Part shown: piece after piece, positions 22,410 through 64,000 of the stretch
Layout: each line of letters opens with the position of its first letter
How positions within the stretch are numbered: position 1 is the stretch's first letter
Origin: Cristatella mucedo
Taxonomy: Eukaryota > Bryozoa > Phylactolaemata > Cristatellidae
Assembly (NCBI GenBank): GCA_009760855.2
Contig: WPIO01000041.1
Coordinates: 3,180,001-3,244,000, forward strand
DNA: 64,000 nt
Direction of reading: 5' to 3'
The notes under the pieces: generated by a model
Databases searched by the model: none
Seen by the model: only the letters and a program-made list of their open reading frames with translations
What the model was told of the DNA's origin: nothing
Translations under genes and position numbers: made by a program

Positions 22410-22835
22410 ATATTATATATAACTTATATATATATATTATAACTTATCTAGTCAATTTCAAAATCTTTCTTCGAGTTTAAACTCAGAAGCTTAAAAAAGC
22501 CAGGGCTTCTTTTTTCACTCGAAAACCGAATTCCTGTCACTCGGACCCAAAACAGATTTGTAAGACAGTAAAAAATTTACGGGCCAATGCTTAGAGGTCT
22601 GACTCCCCAAATATGAACGGCGCAGCCGATAAATCTTTAGCTTTCTTTACTGAAAAAATTGAGCACATTCGCGCCTCCATAAAGCTCCCTCAGAGTAAAG
22701 CAATTGTGGAATCACAACCTGTGACCTTCCTTAGTAGGTTTTCTGAGGTTTCTGCATACGATATGGCTACCTTAATAAGATCTAGTAAAAAGAGCTCGTC
22801 TCCTGAATACCCTATACCATCGTTGCCGGGTTGGT
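22286..22835 (+). pseudogene. LINE ORF2 segment upstream of RT
   Basis: An open piece VKRRLERRFKKSGSDADLV (about 22290-22350) is the basic segment between endonuclease and RT. After a TA tract the text continues (KKARASFFT, then DPKQICKTVKNL). It ends with TFLSRFSEVSAYDMATLIRS and KKSSSPEYPIPS, just before the RT core. A SINE-a follows immediately. Confidence 0.7.
22354..22445. repeat. (TA)n microsatellite in LINE ORF2
   Basis: A pure TA run of about 48 bases is followed by degenerate TATATTATAA. The flanking words CTAGTCAACTT and CTAGTCAATTT are near-identical. Confidence 0.9.
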
Positions 22836-22970
22836 TTGGTCCAGCAATTAAGGTACTCACCTTGGCCAAGGTTTGGCTGAGGTCGTGGGCTCGAGCCCCG
22901 AGGCATATTTGAAGCGCCTGAATAGAGATTAGGTTCTCTTGGGGCACTATGCAAATAAATTATATAAATC
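22836..22970 (+). mobile_element. SINE-a
   Basis: Head GGTTGGTTTGGTCCAGC, B-box region GTCGTGGGCTCGAGCCC, hairpin AGCGCCTGAATAGAG/TTCTCTTGGGGCACT and an AAATAAATTATATAAAT tail. Confidence 0.85.
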
Positions 22971-23009
22971 TCGAATATGGCAGGGCTAAGTTGGTCTGCC
23001 AGTGAAGAC

Positions 23010-23012
<3 letters not shown>

Positions 23013-23051
<39 letters not shown>
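23013..23051. repeat. (TA)n microsatellite
   Basis: Pure TA run. From 23052 to 23934 there are only short open frames with no domain. A 20-bp duplication (GCCAGCCTCCGGCTCCGGCT) lies at about 23727-23766. Confidence 0.9.
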
Positions 23052-23053
<2 letters not shown>

Positions 23054-23934
23054 GACTAACGTGAGTAGTGCTTTAGTACTTTAGGTACGCGACGACAACT
23101 GTTCGCTTTCAAGTAGGAATTCATGGTTCGACGACCACTTTCCTTGAGCGTATTTGCCTCTGAGGGAAACGATAGTAACAGGCTGAGGAGTTTAGCAGCG
23201 CCGCAGAAAGCGGGACGCGTCTGCATTGGGTCACATCATTTAAGCCTCTCACATGGAACAGCGATGCGGGGTACTACGGCGAAGGATGCTGCATGGCCGA
23301 TGCAGCGGAGTTTGGCGTGCGAACAGTGGGTCTGGTTCTGCGGTCAGGACGCACTGTACCAGCCCTAAGAAGTCCCATTTTCCGCATCAAGCAACTTTCG
23401 CATATTTCCCAAAGCTCTCAGTCCGGCGGAGCTTCGCTACAGGTTCTCTGAAACTACATCCGGAACTTTTAGCTGTAAAATTGAAATACCTGTGCAGTCG
23501 AACATCGTTGAAAGCATACGATCTGCGGAACGATGGTCTACGCTTATAGGTTAGAGGTGAAGTATACGGTCATACGACGTACAGCGGTCTGGGTAGTAAT
23601 GCAAGAGTAAGTGGAACAAAAAAACCCAGCTTCATCGCTTCATTCGCGAGGGCACGTGGAAAGTTGTGGGACACTGTAATGGCATTCGCGAAGCTGAAAG
23701 TATGTAACTTCGCCGCCGCGGCGCTTGCCAGCCTCCGGCTCCGGCTGCCAGCCTCCGGCTCCGGCTCGTATTGGGCTGCTTCGCGAGCTCGACGAGAGCC
23801 GCCTTCACGTCGTGAGCCTCGCTCGTTGTCTTCCTCCGTTGCTTTGGCTGCACGAGCTCGGCGCGCTTATCAATTGTGATTGAAATCAATTCTAATCAAC
23901 AATGAACTGTAGATCGAAAACTAATGCTTAAATT

Positions 23935-24165
23935 ACCCTGGTTTGGCCAAGGGGTCAACGTGCTGGCGTTTGACGACCGAGATCGTGGGCTCGAGCCCTG
24001 GGGAGTACAGGTACAAATACAGGGGAAAATACAAATACAAATACAAATACAGGGGAATACAGGGAATACAGAAATAAAGGGAATACATACAGGTCTCTGA
24101 CCCCGGAGCCGCTCTTCCTGACCCGGAGCCGGGCTCCCTGAAACTGGAGTCATGCTCCCTAAACA
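23935..24165 (+). mobile_element. SINE-a head fused to local short repeats
   Basis: The SINE-a head (TGGTTTGGCCAAGGG, then GATCGTGGGCTCGAGCCC) ends at about 24000. It continues into ACAAATACAGGGGAA-type repeats and CCCGGAGCCG repeats instead of the usual hairpin tail. Confidence 0.6.
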
Positions 24166-24365
24166 GCTGTTCTCAGAACTCTTATCGATTAATGAAGGAA
24201 AACTATTCCGAGTGGAAATTTTTTTTTTAGATCGTAGAAATAGCTGATATTATAATGATAATAAATATTACGAATAATTACGCTAAATTCCGCTGTGCGT
24301 CAAAAAACGAGCAAGTCCGCGAATGTTGTATAATCATAAGCTCAAAAACTTTAGCCTGACGCGTG

Positions 24366-24648
24366 TGAGAGGAACGCACCTACTTTTCACAGCATTTAAT
24401 GGGTCCCTGTGATTCATCCTTTGGGTGCTTATTCGTGCTGATGCCGTGCATGCTGCCACTAACCACACTTGCATGCTGACCCCCTGTGCACGTCACCCTT
24501 AACCACGTTATTCGTCTTGTCTCTTGAGTATACTACCACTAACCATTCGATCGTGTTTTCTTTGCAGCAAATGTGAAGCACCTAGAAAGAGATTGAGTTC
24601 TCTGAGGGCGCTTTATCAAGTGTGCTACTATTATTATTGTTATTATTG
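24366..24648 (+). mobile_element. LINE-A 3' end
   Basis: Starts at the final RT codons (ACGCACCTACTTTTCACAGC) and runs through the 3' UTR (GGGTCCCTGTGATTCATCC), hairpin and ATT tail. Confidence 0.85.
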
Positions 24649-24904
24649 GGAAGAGCAAGCAGGCAATTCAGCACTTAAGCACTCAGTTCGCGGGACGGTG
24701 CGTGCATTGCGCCCGTCCGGATGGAAATGCATGCCTCGTCATAGCGCTAACCGACATCGTTGCGTGCAATGAGACTAGCGCAAGGTGATTGCAAAGGGTC
24801 ATCAGGAATTAGGAAGTAAAGCCGACACGAAATGTTACACAAATGTTCTGTAGCGGCTTCTGCACCAGAGTTCTTTTCCACAGACGCAGTGCATACAAAA
24901 AGCC

Positions 24905-25045
24905 ATTTTGGTTTGGTCCAGCGGTTAAGGTGCTCGCCCCGAGGTCGTGGGCTCGAGCCCCGAGGCATACGTGAAGCGCTTGCATAGAGATTAAGTTCTC
25001 TTGGGGCGCTATGAAAATTAATTCTATTTTTATTTATTTTTATTC
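24905..25045 (+). mobile_element. SINE-a, best reference copy
   Basis: A-box-like TGGTCCAGCGGTTAAGG, B-box region GTCGTGGGCTCGAGCCC, then a 3' hairpin AGCGCTTGCATAGAGA / TCTCTTGGGGCGCT and an A/T-rich tail. The hairpin closely resembles the LINE-A 3' hairpin. Confidence 0.9.
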
Positions 25046-25254
25046 TTTGCAGAAGCGCGATAAGAACCGGTGAGGCGGTCACCTCGAAGCATAACTAGAA
25101 TATGGCGCCTGGATAGACAAAACGAAGGTCACTCTGACCTGAGAAAGGTACGGTGGTGATAAAGAGCGCGCCCTCCTTACCTTAGCGCTGCAATCGAAAG
25201 TCCGTAGCTAAGAGCAGTCTATTCTTTCAGCCGCAGAGGCAACGTGCGCTCAGC

Positions 25255-25313
25255 GTATATACAATATAAATATAAATATATATAAATTTATAAATATAAA
25301 TATATAAATATAA

Positions 25314-25346
<33 letters not shown>
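25255..25346. repeat. TA/TAAA-rich simple repeat
   Basis: Alternating TATAAATATAAA units end in a pure TA run. Confidence 0.9.
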
Positions 25347-25667
25347 CGATAGCCGTTGCCTGAAACTCACTCGGCCGAGGCCCAAACCGCAGTTGACTCG
25401 TTCAAAGCCCAAAGCGCGATTGAGTGTTCAGTAAAAACGCCACGTCCTGTTACTACAGGCTGAAATTCAGAAACCGTTACTACCTCTTTTACCGTCACAA
25501 TCACGCTCATATAATATTCCAAAGTTTCTCTACGAAAACCTTGGCGCTTGATTAGTGCGGCGTAAACGATTTTTCATCGAAATTAGTTGTCAGTTTATTC
25601 TTCTCCCGCTTTCGGGAAAATTAAGCGTCCTTCGAAGCTCTGTGAGCGACTAATAACAATAACATTC

Positions 25668-25815
25668 TTACACCACTTCTCGCCGACCGGCACTGGCTCC
25701 CAATCAAGCAGCGCGTCGACTTACGTTTAGGTACCTTCATTCTCTGGCCCCAGCCTACCTATCAGAATCACTACTTTACCGCCAGGCGAAGAATCGTACA
25801 ACCCGCTAAATCCTG
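25668..25815 (+). pseudogene. LINE RT fragment
   Basis: ACACCACTTCTCGCCGACC, then GGCTCCCAATCAAGCAGC, then CCAGCCTACCTATCAGA: the RT C-terminal segment, with a deletion in the FKVLSLTF region. Confidence 0.75.
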
Positions 25816-26029
25816 CATGAGTTCCGTTCATAGGATATAAGTAGAAAATTATTGAGGTGGGGGGCTTACTTGACTCACATATGGAGGACGTATGAAATTC
25901 TATAGGTTGATGATAAACTTGTATACCATTCTTACAAAACTATATCTCCTCTTTGGTATTTTTTCATATGCTACAAAGCAAGTATGCCAATTCAGCATTA
26001 ATAAGCACAAATAACAATTCTTGCAAACG

Positions 26030-27110
26030 GAGTAATAATAATAATCATGATAATAGGTCGTTTGTATAACGTCCCAGGGGAACTAAATCTCTATCCGGGA
26101 GCTTTATAACTCACCGCAGGAAAGTCAGAAGCCAAGGGTAAGTTATGTGCACTGTATCAAGCGTGCAAAAGCAAACAATCATCGCCCGTCGGTCTTCCCG
26201 CCAAAGCGGACGTGGCGCGGCGGCACTCGTAGCTGCTCAGCTAGCACGACCTCAGGCTGGAAAAATGCACTGAAAGGACATGCTCACTGGGGCCAAAGGG
26301 AAAGCCGACAGGAAATAGTTCGTCTACGCGAGCTGACAGCTCGATCAATACACGATTTCAATATAGTACAAGGTAAGTAAGGTGACCCAGATGCTGAGGA
26401 GCAAGCGCGCTCGGCGCTTCGAGAGCACGTGACTAGAGAAGCAAGGAGGTCGCATAGGTCAGATGTTGTGAACGAATGAAGTGACGCGTCACTCAGATTG
26501 AGGATCTCGTAATTAACTCAATGCTCGATTAAGAGCCAGCGAAGCTCAGAGTGGCGAGATGTGACAACAACGCCTTTGACGACTGACGAGACGTGGGCGC
26601 TGCTAAGTTTTCGCCAGCTGCAGACAATTAAGCACACTATCTGGAAGTCTTGAATTGAAAGGGAACTGCCATCAGTAGTCTAGACGCGATCACAAATGCG
26701 TGACCAACTTTGGCTGTCGTACTCTCATCCAAGTAAGCCCTGATTTTAGCACTATTCCTTTGCTGAGAGCCGGCCAGCTTGACCGAAGAGGAGTTGACCT
26801 CCGCCTAATGAAAAGTCATTTGAAATGGTATGCCTAGATTTTATGTAGACGTCGCGAGAGTGGTGGTGGCTGAACCAATACTGAAGGCTACATTTTACTT
26901 TCGGGTGCCACTAGGTTTGCCCTTGACTATTACGTTGGTCTCATCATAATTAGGATTGAGAAAGTTAGTAGCCATCTAAACTCGAATGTCATCGATGCAG
27001 GAAGACGAGGGAATACAGCCGGACGCCGAGCGAACTTTAGAAGGGTCGAAGGACTGATAGAGATTTCTATGACAGGGAAGAAATGAAAGCTAAGATTTTA
27101 TTTGATGAAG
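26030..27110 (-). mobile_element. LINE-C, partial copy
   Basis: 3' block GTCCCAGGGGAACTAAATCT, then CGGGAGCTTTATA. Next come a 3' UTR and the RT C-terminus in reverse (AGAGCCAGCGAAGCTCAGAG, then TCGCCAGCTGCAGACAATTA). Further on, TTAGTAGCCATCTAAACTCG corresponds to the DIRVWMATNF region. It reaches the ADVIA codons at about 27110, where a GA tract replaces the expected sequence. Confidence 0.7.
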
Positions 27111-27182
27111 TTATCCAGAGAGAGGGAGAGAGGGAGAGAGGGGAGGGAGAGAGGAGAGTGTGTGTGTGAGAGAGAGGGGAGA

Positions 27183-27235
<53 letters not shown>

Positions 27236-27358
27236 AGAGGGAGAGAGGAGAGTTTATTTGAGAGAGAGAGAGGGGAAAGGGGTAGGGAGAGAGAGGGAGG
27301 GAGGGGGAGAGAGCGAGAGGGGGAGAGGGAGAGAGGAGAGTGTGTGTGAGAGAGAGGG
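27111..27358 (+). repeat. (GA)n tract with GTGTGT and GGGA variants
   Basis: On the minus strand this is a CT tract. It ends exactly where LINE-C resumes with GATAACTTCATCAAATAAAA, the decayed ADVIAK codons. Confidence 0.85.
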
Positions 27359-27450
27359 ATAATAATAATAATAACAATGCACTTGATAAAGCACCCTCAG
27401 AGAACTTAATCTCTTTCTAGGCGCTTTACATTTGCTGCAAAGGGAAAGGC
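27359..27450 (-). mobile_element. LINE-A 3' tip (about 90 bases)
   Basis: TAA tail, hairpin block and CTTTACATTTGCTGCAAAGG only. A very short 5'-truncated insertion. Confidence 0.8.
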
Positions 27451-27474
27451 TCAGTAGTCTAGGGGGGGGGCTCT

Positions 27475-27840
27475 AATATGGTTTTCAGGAGCCGAGCTCT
27501 TTTTTACTAGACTTGGTTAAGGTAGCCACATCGCATGCAGAAACCTCAAAAAATCTCTTAAGGAAGGTCACAAGTTTCGACTCAACAACTGCCTTATCCG
27601 GAGGAGGCTGTATGGTGGCACGAATGTGCACACTTTATTTTAGTGAAGAAGATTTTTAGCAATGTTATGCAGCTGAAAGTAGGTAGATTTGATTGCGGAG
27701 CTGATGTGGTCGTCTAACGAAAGGTCACTTTGGAACATGACACCTAGATTTCGCGAAGATTCAACAGAAGACATGCTGGCAGAGCCGATCTTGAGAGTAA
27801 GAGCTGTTTGACCAGAAGCAGCTGCAACAGATTGCAAGCG
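27475..27840 (-). pseudogene. Two LINE ORF2 pieces, rearranged
   Basis: 27605-27480 reads AVVESKLVTFLKRFFEVSAC, the segment upstream of RT. 27830-27640 reads IGSASMSSVESSRNLGVMFQ and DDHISSAIKSTYFQLHNIAK, within RT. In an intact element the first piece precedes the second. Here on the minus strand the RT piece comes first, so these are separate insertions or a rearrangement. Confidence 0.75.
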
Positions 27841-28059
27841 GATACATTCAGCAAAGGTAAGAAAAACTTGACTGCACATGGTAAACATCGGTTGATAATG
27901 AAACTATCTATGCTGTACCCTAACCATTCCATGCTTATATTAATGAGTCAATAACCGGAGACTGTTTGCACAATAGAAACAAAACAGCACCTAAGCAGGC
28001 ATTCAAAACAAAATGGAATAGTAGCACTAAAAATGGAGTAGTAGCACCATACATACTAG

Positions 28060-28202
28060 GGAGAGAGAGAGAGAGGGAGGGAGATGGAGAGAGAGGGGGA
28101 GAGGAGAGTGTGTGTTTGAGACAGAGGGGAGAGGGATAGAGCGAGAGAAGGAGGGAGGGGGAGAGAGGGGAGAGAGGGAGAGAGGGGAGATAGTGAAAAG
28201 AA
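28060..28202 (+). repeat. GA/GGGA purine tract
   Basis: It shares a GGAGAGTGTGTGT interruption with the 27111-27358 tract, so one may be copied from the other. Confidence 0.85.
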
Positions 28203-28224
28203 GAGGGCCTCACTCAGACTGAGG

Positions 28225-28395
28225 AATGAAGCTGAGGTGCTCTCTCATTACGACCATCAGGTCACGGGTTTGAGTCTAGCAGTGGACGATCCTTTATTGC
28301 CCACTGCAAGCAAGGGCGACAGCCCTCACGGCCATTCTGCAACTACATTTACATTTGGCTGTTTAATCAGTTGACATTTATTTGCTAGATGACCG
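28225..28395 (+). mobile_element. SINE-b
   Basis: GTCACGGGTTTGAGTCTAGC (B-box region), then GACGATCCTTTATTGCCCAC, then the end TTTGGCTGTTTAATCAG. Confidence 0.8.
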
Positions 28396-28489
28396 AAAGT
28401 TATGTTTAGGCAGCGCAAAAGTAATGTAATAGAAAGGGAGTTGGTACCATGGCATGTGAGCTGGTTTTTCCGGACTGGATGCCATATGT

Positions 28490-28668
28490 GAGTTCTTGAG
28501 CGCCTCTTATCTCGCCAGGGCGTCACCGGCACTGAATTGCAATGGTCCAGGTCCTATCTCAGTGAGAGACTGGAGAGTACTGATGCGAATGAACCAAGAT
28601 CATCAGAGGAGCCTCTGAAATATGGAGTACCTCAGGGACCTGTGCTGGGTCCCTTTTTTTCACGGTTT

Positions 28669-28729
<61 letters not shown>

Positions 28730-29829
28730 CCGATGTGATTGCCAAGCACAATCTAGGCTTTCACTTCTATGCAGATGACACTCAGTTGTACATTTAGTGT
28801 GGTCCCTCCCAGCCCTCAAGCACGTCGAATTCTTTCAACTCTCTTGCTGCATGTATTGATGACATCCGCACGTGGATAGGTGCAAATTTTCTTAAATTGA
28901 CTGATGATAAAACCAACTTAACATTTATGGGTAAACCAGGTGTGATTCAGATATTGGAAAGGCTAACCTTCAAAATGGGCTCTGCCAGCATATATCCTGT
29001 TGAATCTGCACGGAATCTAGGTGCCTTGGTCCAAAGTGTCCTTGCATTAGACGACCACATCAGCTCCACAGTCAAGTCTGCATACTTTCAGCTATATAAC
29101 GTTGCAAAATTTGGGCTTATTTAGACAGGATGCCATATCTTAATTGGTCCATGCATTTGCGACATCCCGTCTTGACTTCTATAACTCACTGCTTACTGAA
29201 CTACCAGCCGGTGCAATCAAGCGCTTACAGCTGGTGCGAAACTCTACAACCAGGCTTGTCCGTCATGAGCGTCGTAGCTACCACATCACACCACTTCTCT
29301 CGCCGACCTGCACAGGCTACCAGTCAAGCACCGCATCGACTTCGAGGTTTTGTCACTCACTTTCAGGTCCCTTCATTCTTTGGCTCCAGCCTATCTGTCA
29401 GATCGACTCCCCCACCAGGCCAATCATCGTACCACATGCTTTTCGGAAAGTATAGGTTTACCAATACCTCGTAAAAACCTCAAATTCTTTGGAGGCCCTG
29501 CCTGTAGTTCGGATGCTCCCAAAGCCTAGAACTCCCTCCCGACTTCCGTCACGACATTCCCTGACTTGACTAAATTAAAAAATAAATAAAAAACGCACCT
29601 GTTTATTACAGCATTTATTGGGTCTGTGCGGTTCGTCCTTAATGTGCTTATGCGTTCTGATGGTGTGCGCCGTGCCTCTAACCAAACTTGCAGGCAGACC
29701 CTGTGCATGTCACCCCTAACTTTAGCCATTCGATCGCGCTTCCTTTGCAGCAAATGTCAAGTGCCTTGAAAGAGATTGAGCTCTCTGAGGGCGTTATATG
29801 GAATGCATGCAGTATTATTATTATTATTG
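28490..29829 (+). mobile_element. LINE-A with CT microsatellite in RT
   Basis: It starts at the TTCTTGAGCGCC codons (FLERL) and ends in an ATT tail at about 29829. The CT array (28672-28727) sits between TTTATA and TTGCCGATGTG. Downstream the catalytic box FYADDTQLY is present, followed at once by a stop (TAG) at about 28797. RT frames then shift near 29125. A dead copy. Confidence 0.9.
28672..28727 (+). repeat. (CT)n microsatellite within the RT frame
   Basis: It encodes alternating Ser-Leu and leaves the frame open into LADVIAKHNLGFHFYADD. Confidence 0.95.
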
Positions 29830-30119
29830 GCACAAGCCATGGCTAGTTGTGGAAGCCTGTAGCCTTCCGTCGTTGTATGATAGACTCCTACGCTATCGAA
29901 ATAGACTTGTTATGTTGAAATATTGGCGATTTTCGTTGCTGCCGTGTTCAGCCAGTGTCGGTGCACACCAGCATTCATTAGTGCTGCACTGACAACTCAC
30001 TAGCCTTGATTTCAAGGCTCGAAACATCAGCCGGTATTCGTAGGGCGGAAGCTGGCACTTGCATCGCTAAGGCGGCCATGTTTTTGTCCGTGGCCCTGCC
30101 TGTAGGAAGAAGTCGGAAG
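29830..30119. other. Gene-free stretch
   Basis: Between two LINE copies; no recognisable element. Confidence 0.4.
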
Positions 30120-30735
<616 letters not shown>

Positions 30736-31486
30736 CGGCGTAGCTTTGCCTTCATTCGATAAAAACCGCATGCAGCCTACTAGTTGATAAATATATTAAA
30801 TATCAGCAACCAAATCAAGTATAAAAATTATACAAAACAAGGACCGGCGAGATAGAGCCTAGCCGAGGTAAGCTGGCTGGCTGAGGTCAGCGACTGAGGT
30901 CAGCATGCCTAGCTTAGCCTCTGTCTCGACGACGGCGATGTCGCTCTTAGGGGCAGTCGCCTTCGGAGCCCGCGATTGGGACCGTCGCGAGCGGGGGGGG
31001 GGGGGGGATTGGGACCGTCGCGGGGGGGGGGGGGGGAGGGGGAGTTGGCCGACCAGGATCTGTCCTATTCGCCGGCAGCCGATAAGGGATGCGGCACCAA
31101 CGCCACTGTCGGCACATTGGCGGCAGCAGCATCCGGTTTGGGGTGTGGCAGGCGAACTGCCAGAAGCCATACGGGGGTAGCGGTTAAGGAGAGCCTGCCA
31201 GAGAGCTCGCTCGCCCGCTCGCTATGTTGGGCGAGTCGAGCGCCGAGAATTCTCAGGTAGGAAGGGGTGACATCCACTGAGGTCTGCCGCGAGGGCCTCG
31301 GACGCCGGCGCTAGCGGACGCCGGCGCTAGCGAACGCGAGCTTGCTCGGGGCAAAATGGACGTTAAAATGTGTGGCACTGAACGCTAGGCGATATGGTGC
31401 GTGCAGCCGCGAAAAAGGAAACTGACAGCCACTTTTTTCTTCAAGTCCGGGGGTCAGGGCTGACGACGCCAGGCACCGGCAGCTGC
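30736..31486 (-). other. Region downstream of the CRIM1 stop codon; likely contains its 3' UTR
   Basis: GC-rich from about 30900. It holds two 15-G runs (30993-31007 and 31022-31036) and a duplicated GACGCCGGCGCTAGCG at about 31307. I saw no AATAAA on the minus strand here, so the transcript end is not placed. Open frames here are low-complexity Pro/Gly text. Confidence 0.4.
30973..31037. repeat. Duplicated unit with twin 15-G runs
   Basis: ATTGGGACCGTCGCG occurs twice, each followed by 15 consecutive G. On the gene strand these are C runs. Confidence 0.9.
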
Positions 31487-62867
<31,381 letters not shown>

Positions 62868-63254
62868 CTGCAAGAGCAAGAGCAAACAGCTGCAGCAACG
62901 ATATCCGAAAAGAGGATGCAGATGGCAACACTGTCATGCATCATGTACCACACAACTCAGACAAGGATTCTTTAGCCAAGCATGCAATGACACACCCCCA
63001 CGCAGAGAGGGCATAAAGTAGGGCAGAGATGGAGGTATCAGCAGTACAGGGGGGAATAGGGGAGTTGGGAAATCGCAGCCTGAACTACCATCAAATTACC
63101 CCAGAACTACGCGTCGAGTCCAGATGGCCAGCCATAATCGAAGCTCCTACACTGTCCTAAACAAAATGCCAGGATACAGAGGCACAGAGTTGTAACGATG
63201 CCTCGGCAAGCAAGTGCCGTGCAGCACCCCTAACCCCTTCAGGATAGCGATGGA
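62868..63254. other. CRIM1 intron upstream of the first exon seen
   Basis: No further exon was recognised to the right edge on the minus strand. Confidence 0.5.
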
Positions 63255-63420
63255 CGTGGAGCTCTCAGACTTCAGGATCTAGGGCAATGGGTTCAAGTCG
63301 TGCAGCAAGCTATTCTTTATTTCACCCGGCAAAGGGAAGTGATAGCCTGCCAAGCCTTTTTTAGAGGCTACTTAAATGAGGCTGCTAATCAGCTAACCTT
63401 TACTTAACAGACAAAGTCAT
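63255..63420 (+). mobile_element. SINE-b
   Basis: CAATGGGTTCAAGTCGTGC (B-box region), GCTATTCTTTATTTCACCC, GTGATAGCCTGCCAAGCC, AATGAGGCTGCTAATCAGC. From 63421 to the end nothing is recognised. Confidence 0.8.
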
Positions 63421-64000
63421 GAGATAGAATGCAAGCTAAGGTCACATAGCTTGGTGACAGACAGACGCACAGGTGTACACGTGCATGAGGGCCTGTGGGC
63501 TTGTGTGCTTGCTTGCTTGCTGAATCGAGTGTTTTCGTGCCTGTATACATGTGAGTTAGTGTGGATGGGTGAATTTTCCTCTGTCCTCCCCGGCCCACCT
63601 GCCCCAGCAGGTTTCTGGAACAAAGGGCTGCTAGTAAATGAGTCCAGCCGATGGCAGCCAAAAGGATGACAATGGCAGCTGGCTTAGTGCAACACTACCA
63701 GTCGTCCAATCCTTCCGGCCATTCGCCATGCCAGTCCTTGACTGACTGCGTCAGGACCTGTCCCTGAAGTTGAACGAGCTGATTGACAATTGTCAAAGTA
63801 TGTCATGCTGCTCACAATAGAAGAGATCCCTGCTGCCTGCCTGCACTCAAGCCTTGCCGAGATTGATGACTATGCTAGTTTGGAAACAAGAAAACCAACA
63901 TGACTGACCACACGACTGACAGGACAGGCTGATTGAGAGTCAGAGATGACCTCACGGCCAGCATGCTGGCTGAGAGGTACACCCTGGCGCGTTTCGGCTC

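Overview
This is eukaryotic, animal (metazoan) DNA. It carries one recognisable host gene, broken by introns, in a background of non-LTR retrotransposons, tRNA-derived SINEs and long microsatellites. The repeat style (CR1/L2-type LINEs with (ATT)n tails, long GA/GT/TA tracts) suggests an invertebrate bilaterian. I cannot name the species from sequence alone.

Host gene. On the minus strand, ten exons between 62867 and 31487 encode most of a CRIM1 (cysteine-rich motor neuron 1) orthologue. In transcript order they give a Cys-rich linker (two exons), VWC1, VWC2, one antistasin-like module, VWC3 to VWC6, then a transmembrane helix, cytoplasmic tail and stop codon. Every VWC exon has the ten expected cysteines. 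Every junction has GT/AG, and the phases are compatible throughout (phase 1, except phase 2 between the first two exons seen). The signal peptide and IGFBP-like N-terminus must lie beyond the right edge. In vertebrates CRIM1 is a membrane-anchored binder of BMP/TGF-beta ligands. Only one of the four antistasin repeats of vertebrate CRIM1 was found; the 12.7-kb intron at 51878-39195 is where others could hide.

Layout. 1-31 kb: downstream of the gene, no host gene recognised. It is a graveyard of LINE-A (CR1/L2-like, with a hairpin and (ATT)n at the 3' end), an older relative (LINE-C), a family tailed with TACATT repeats (LINE-B) and two tRNA-derived SINE families (SINE-a, SINE-b). The best-preserved long LINE is at 8964-12500 (minus), with endonuclease and reverse transcriptase regions. 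31-63 kb: CRIM1 exons, with introns full of the same elements, including the most open RT copy (34583-36019) and a LINE at 43560-46325 that has taken two LINE-B insertions and a 560-bp candidate MITE.

The most interesting non-gene signals are: a 3' hairpin shared by LINE-A and SINE-a; CT microsatellites grown at the same RT codon position in three separate LINE copies; a GA tract grown inside the 3' hairpin of another copy; nested insertions whose short target-site duplications can be read directly; and several perfect short inverted repeats with 11-18 bp arms. I found no CRISPR array, defence system, viral genome or RNA gene.
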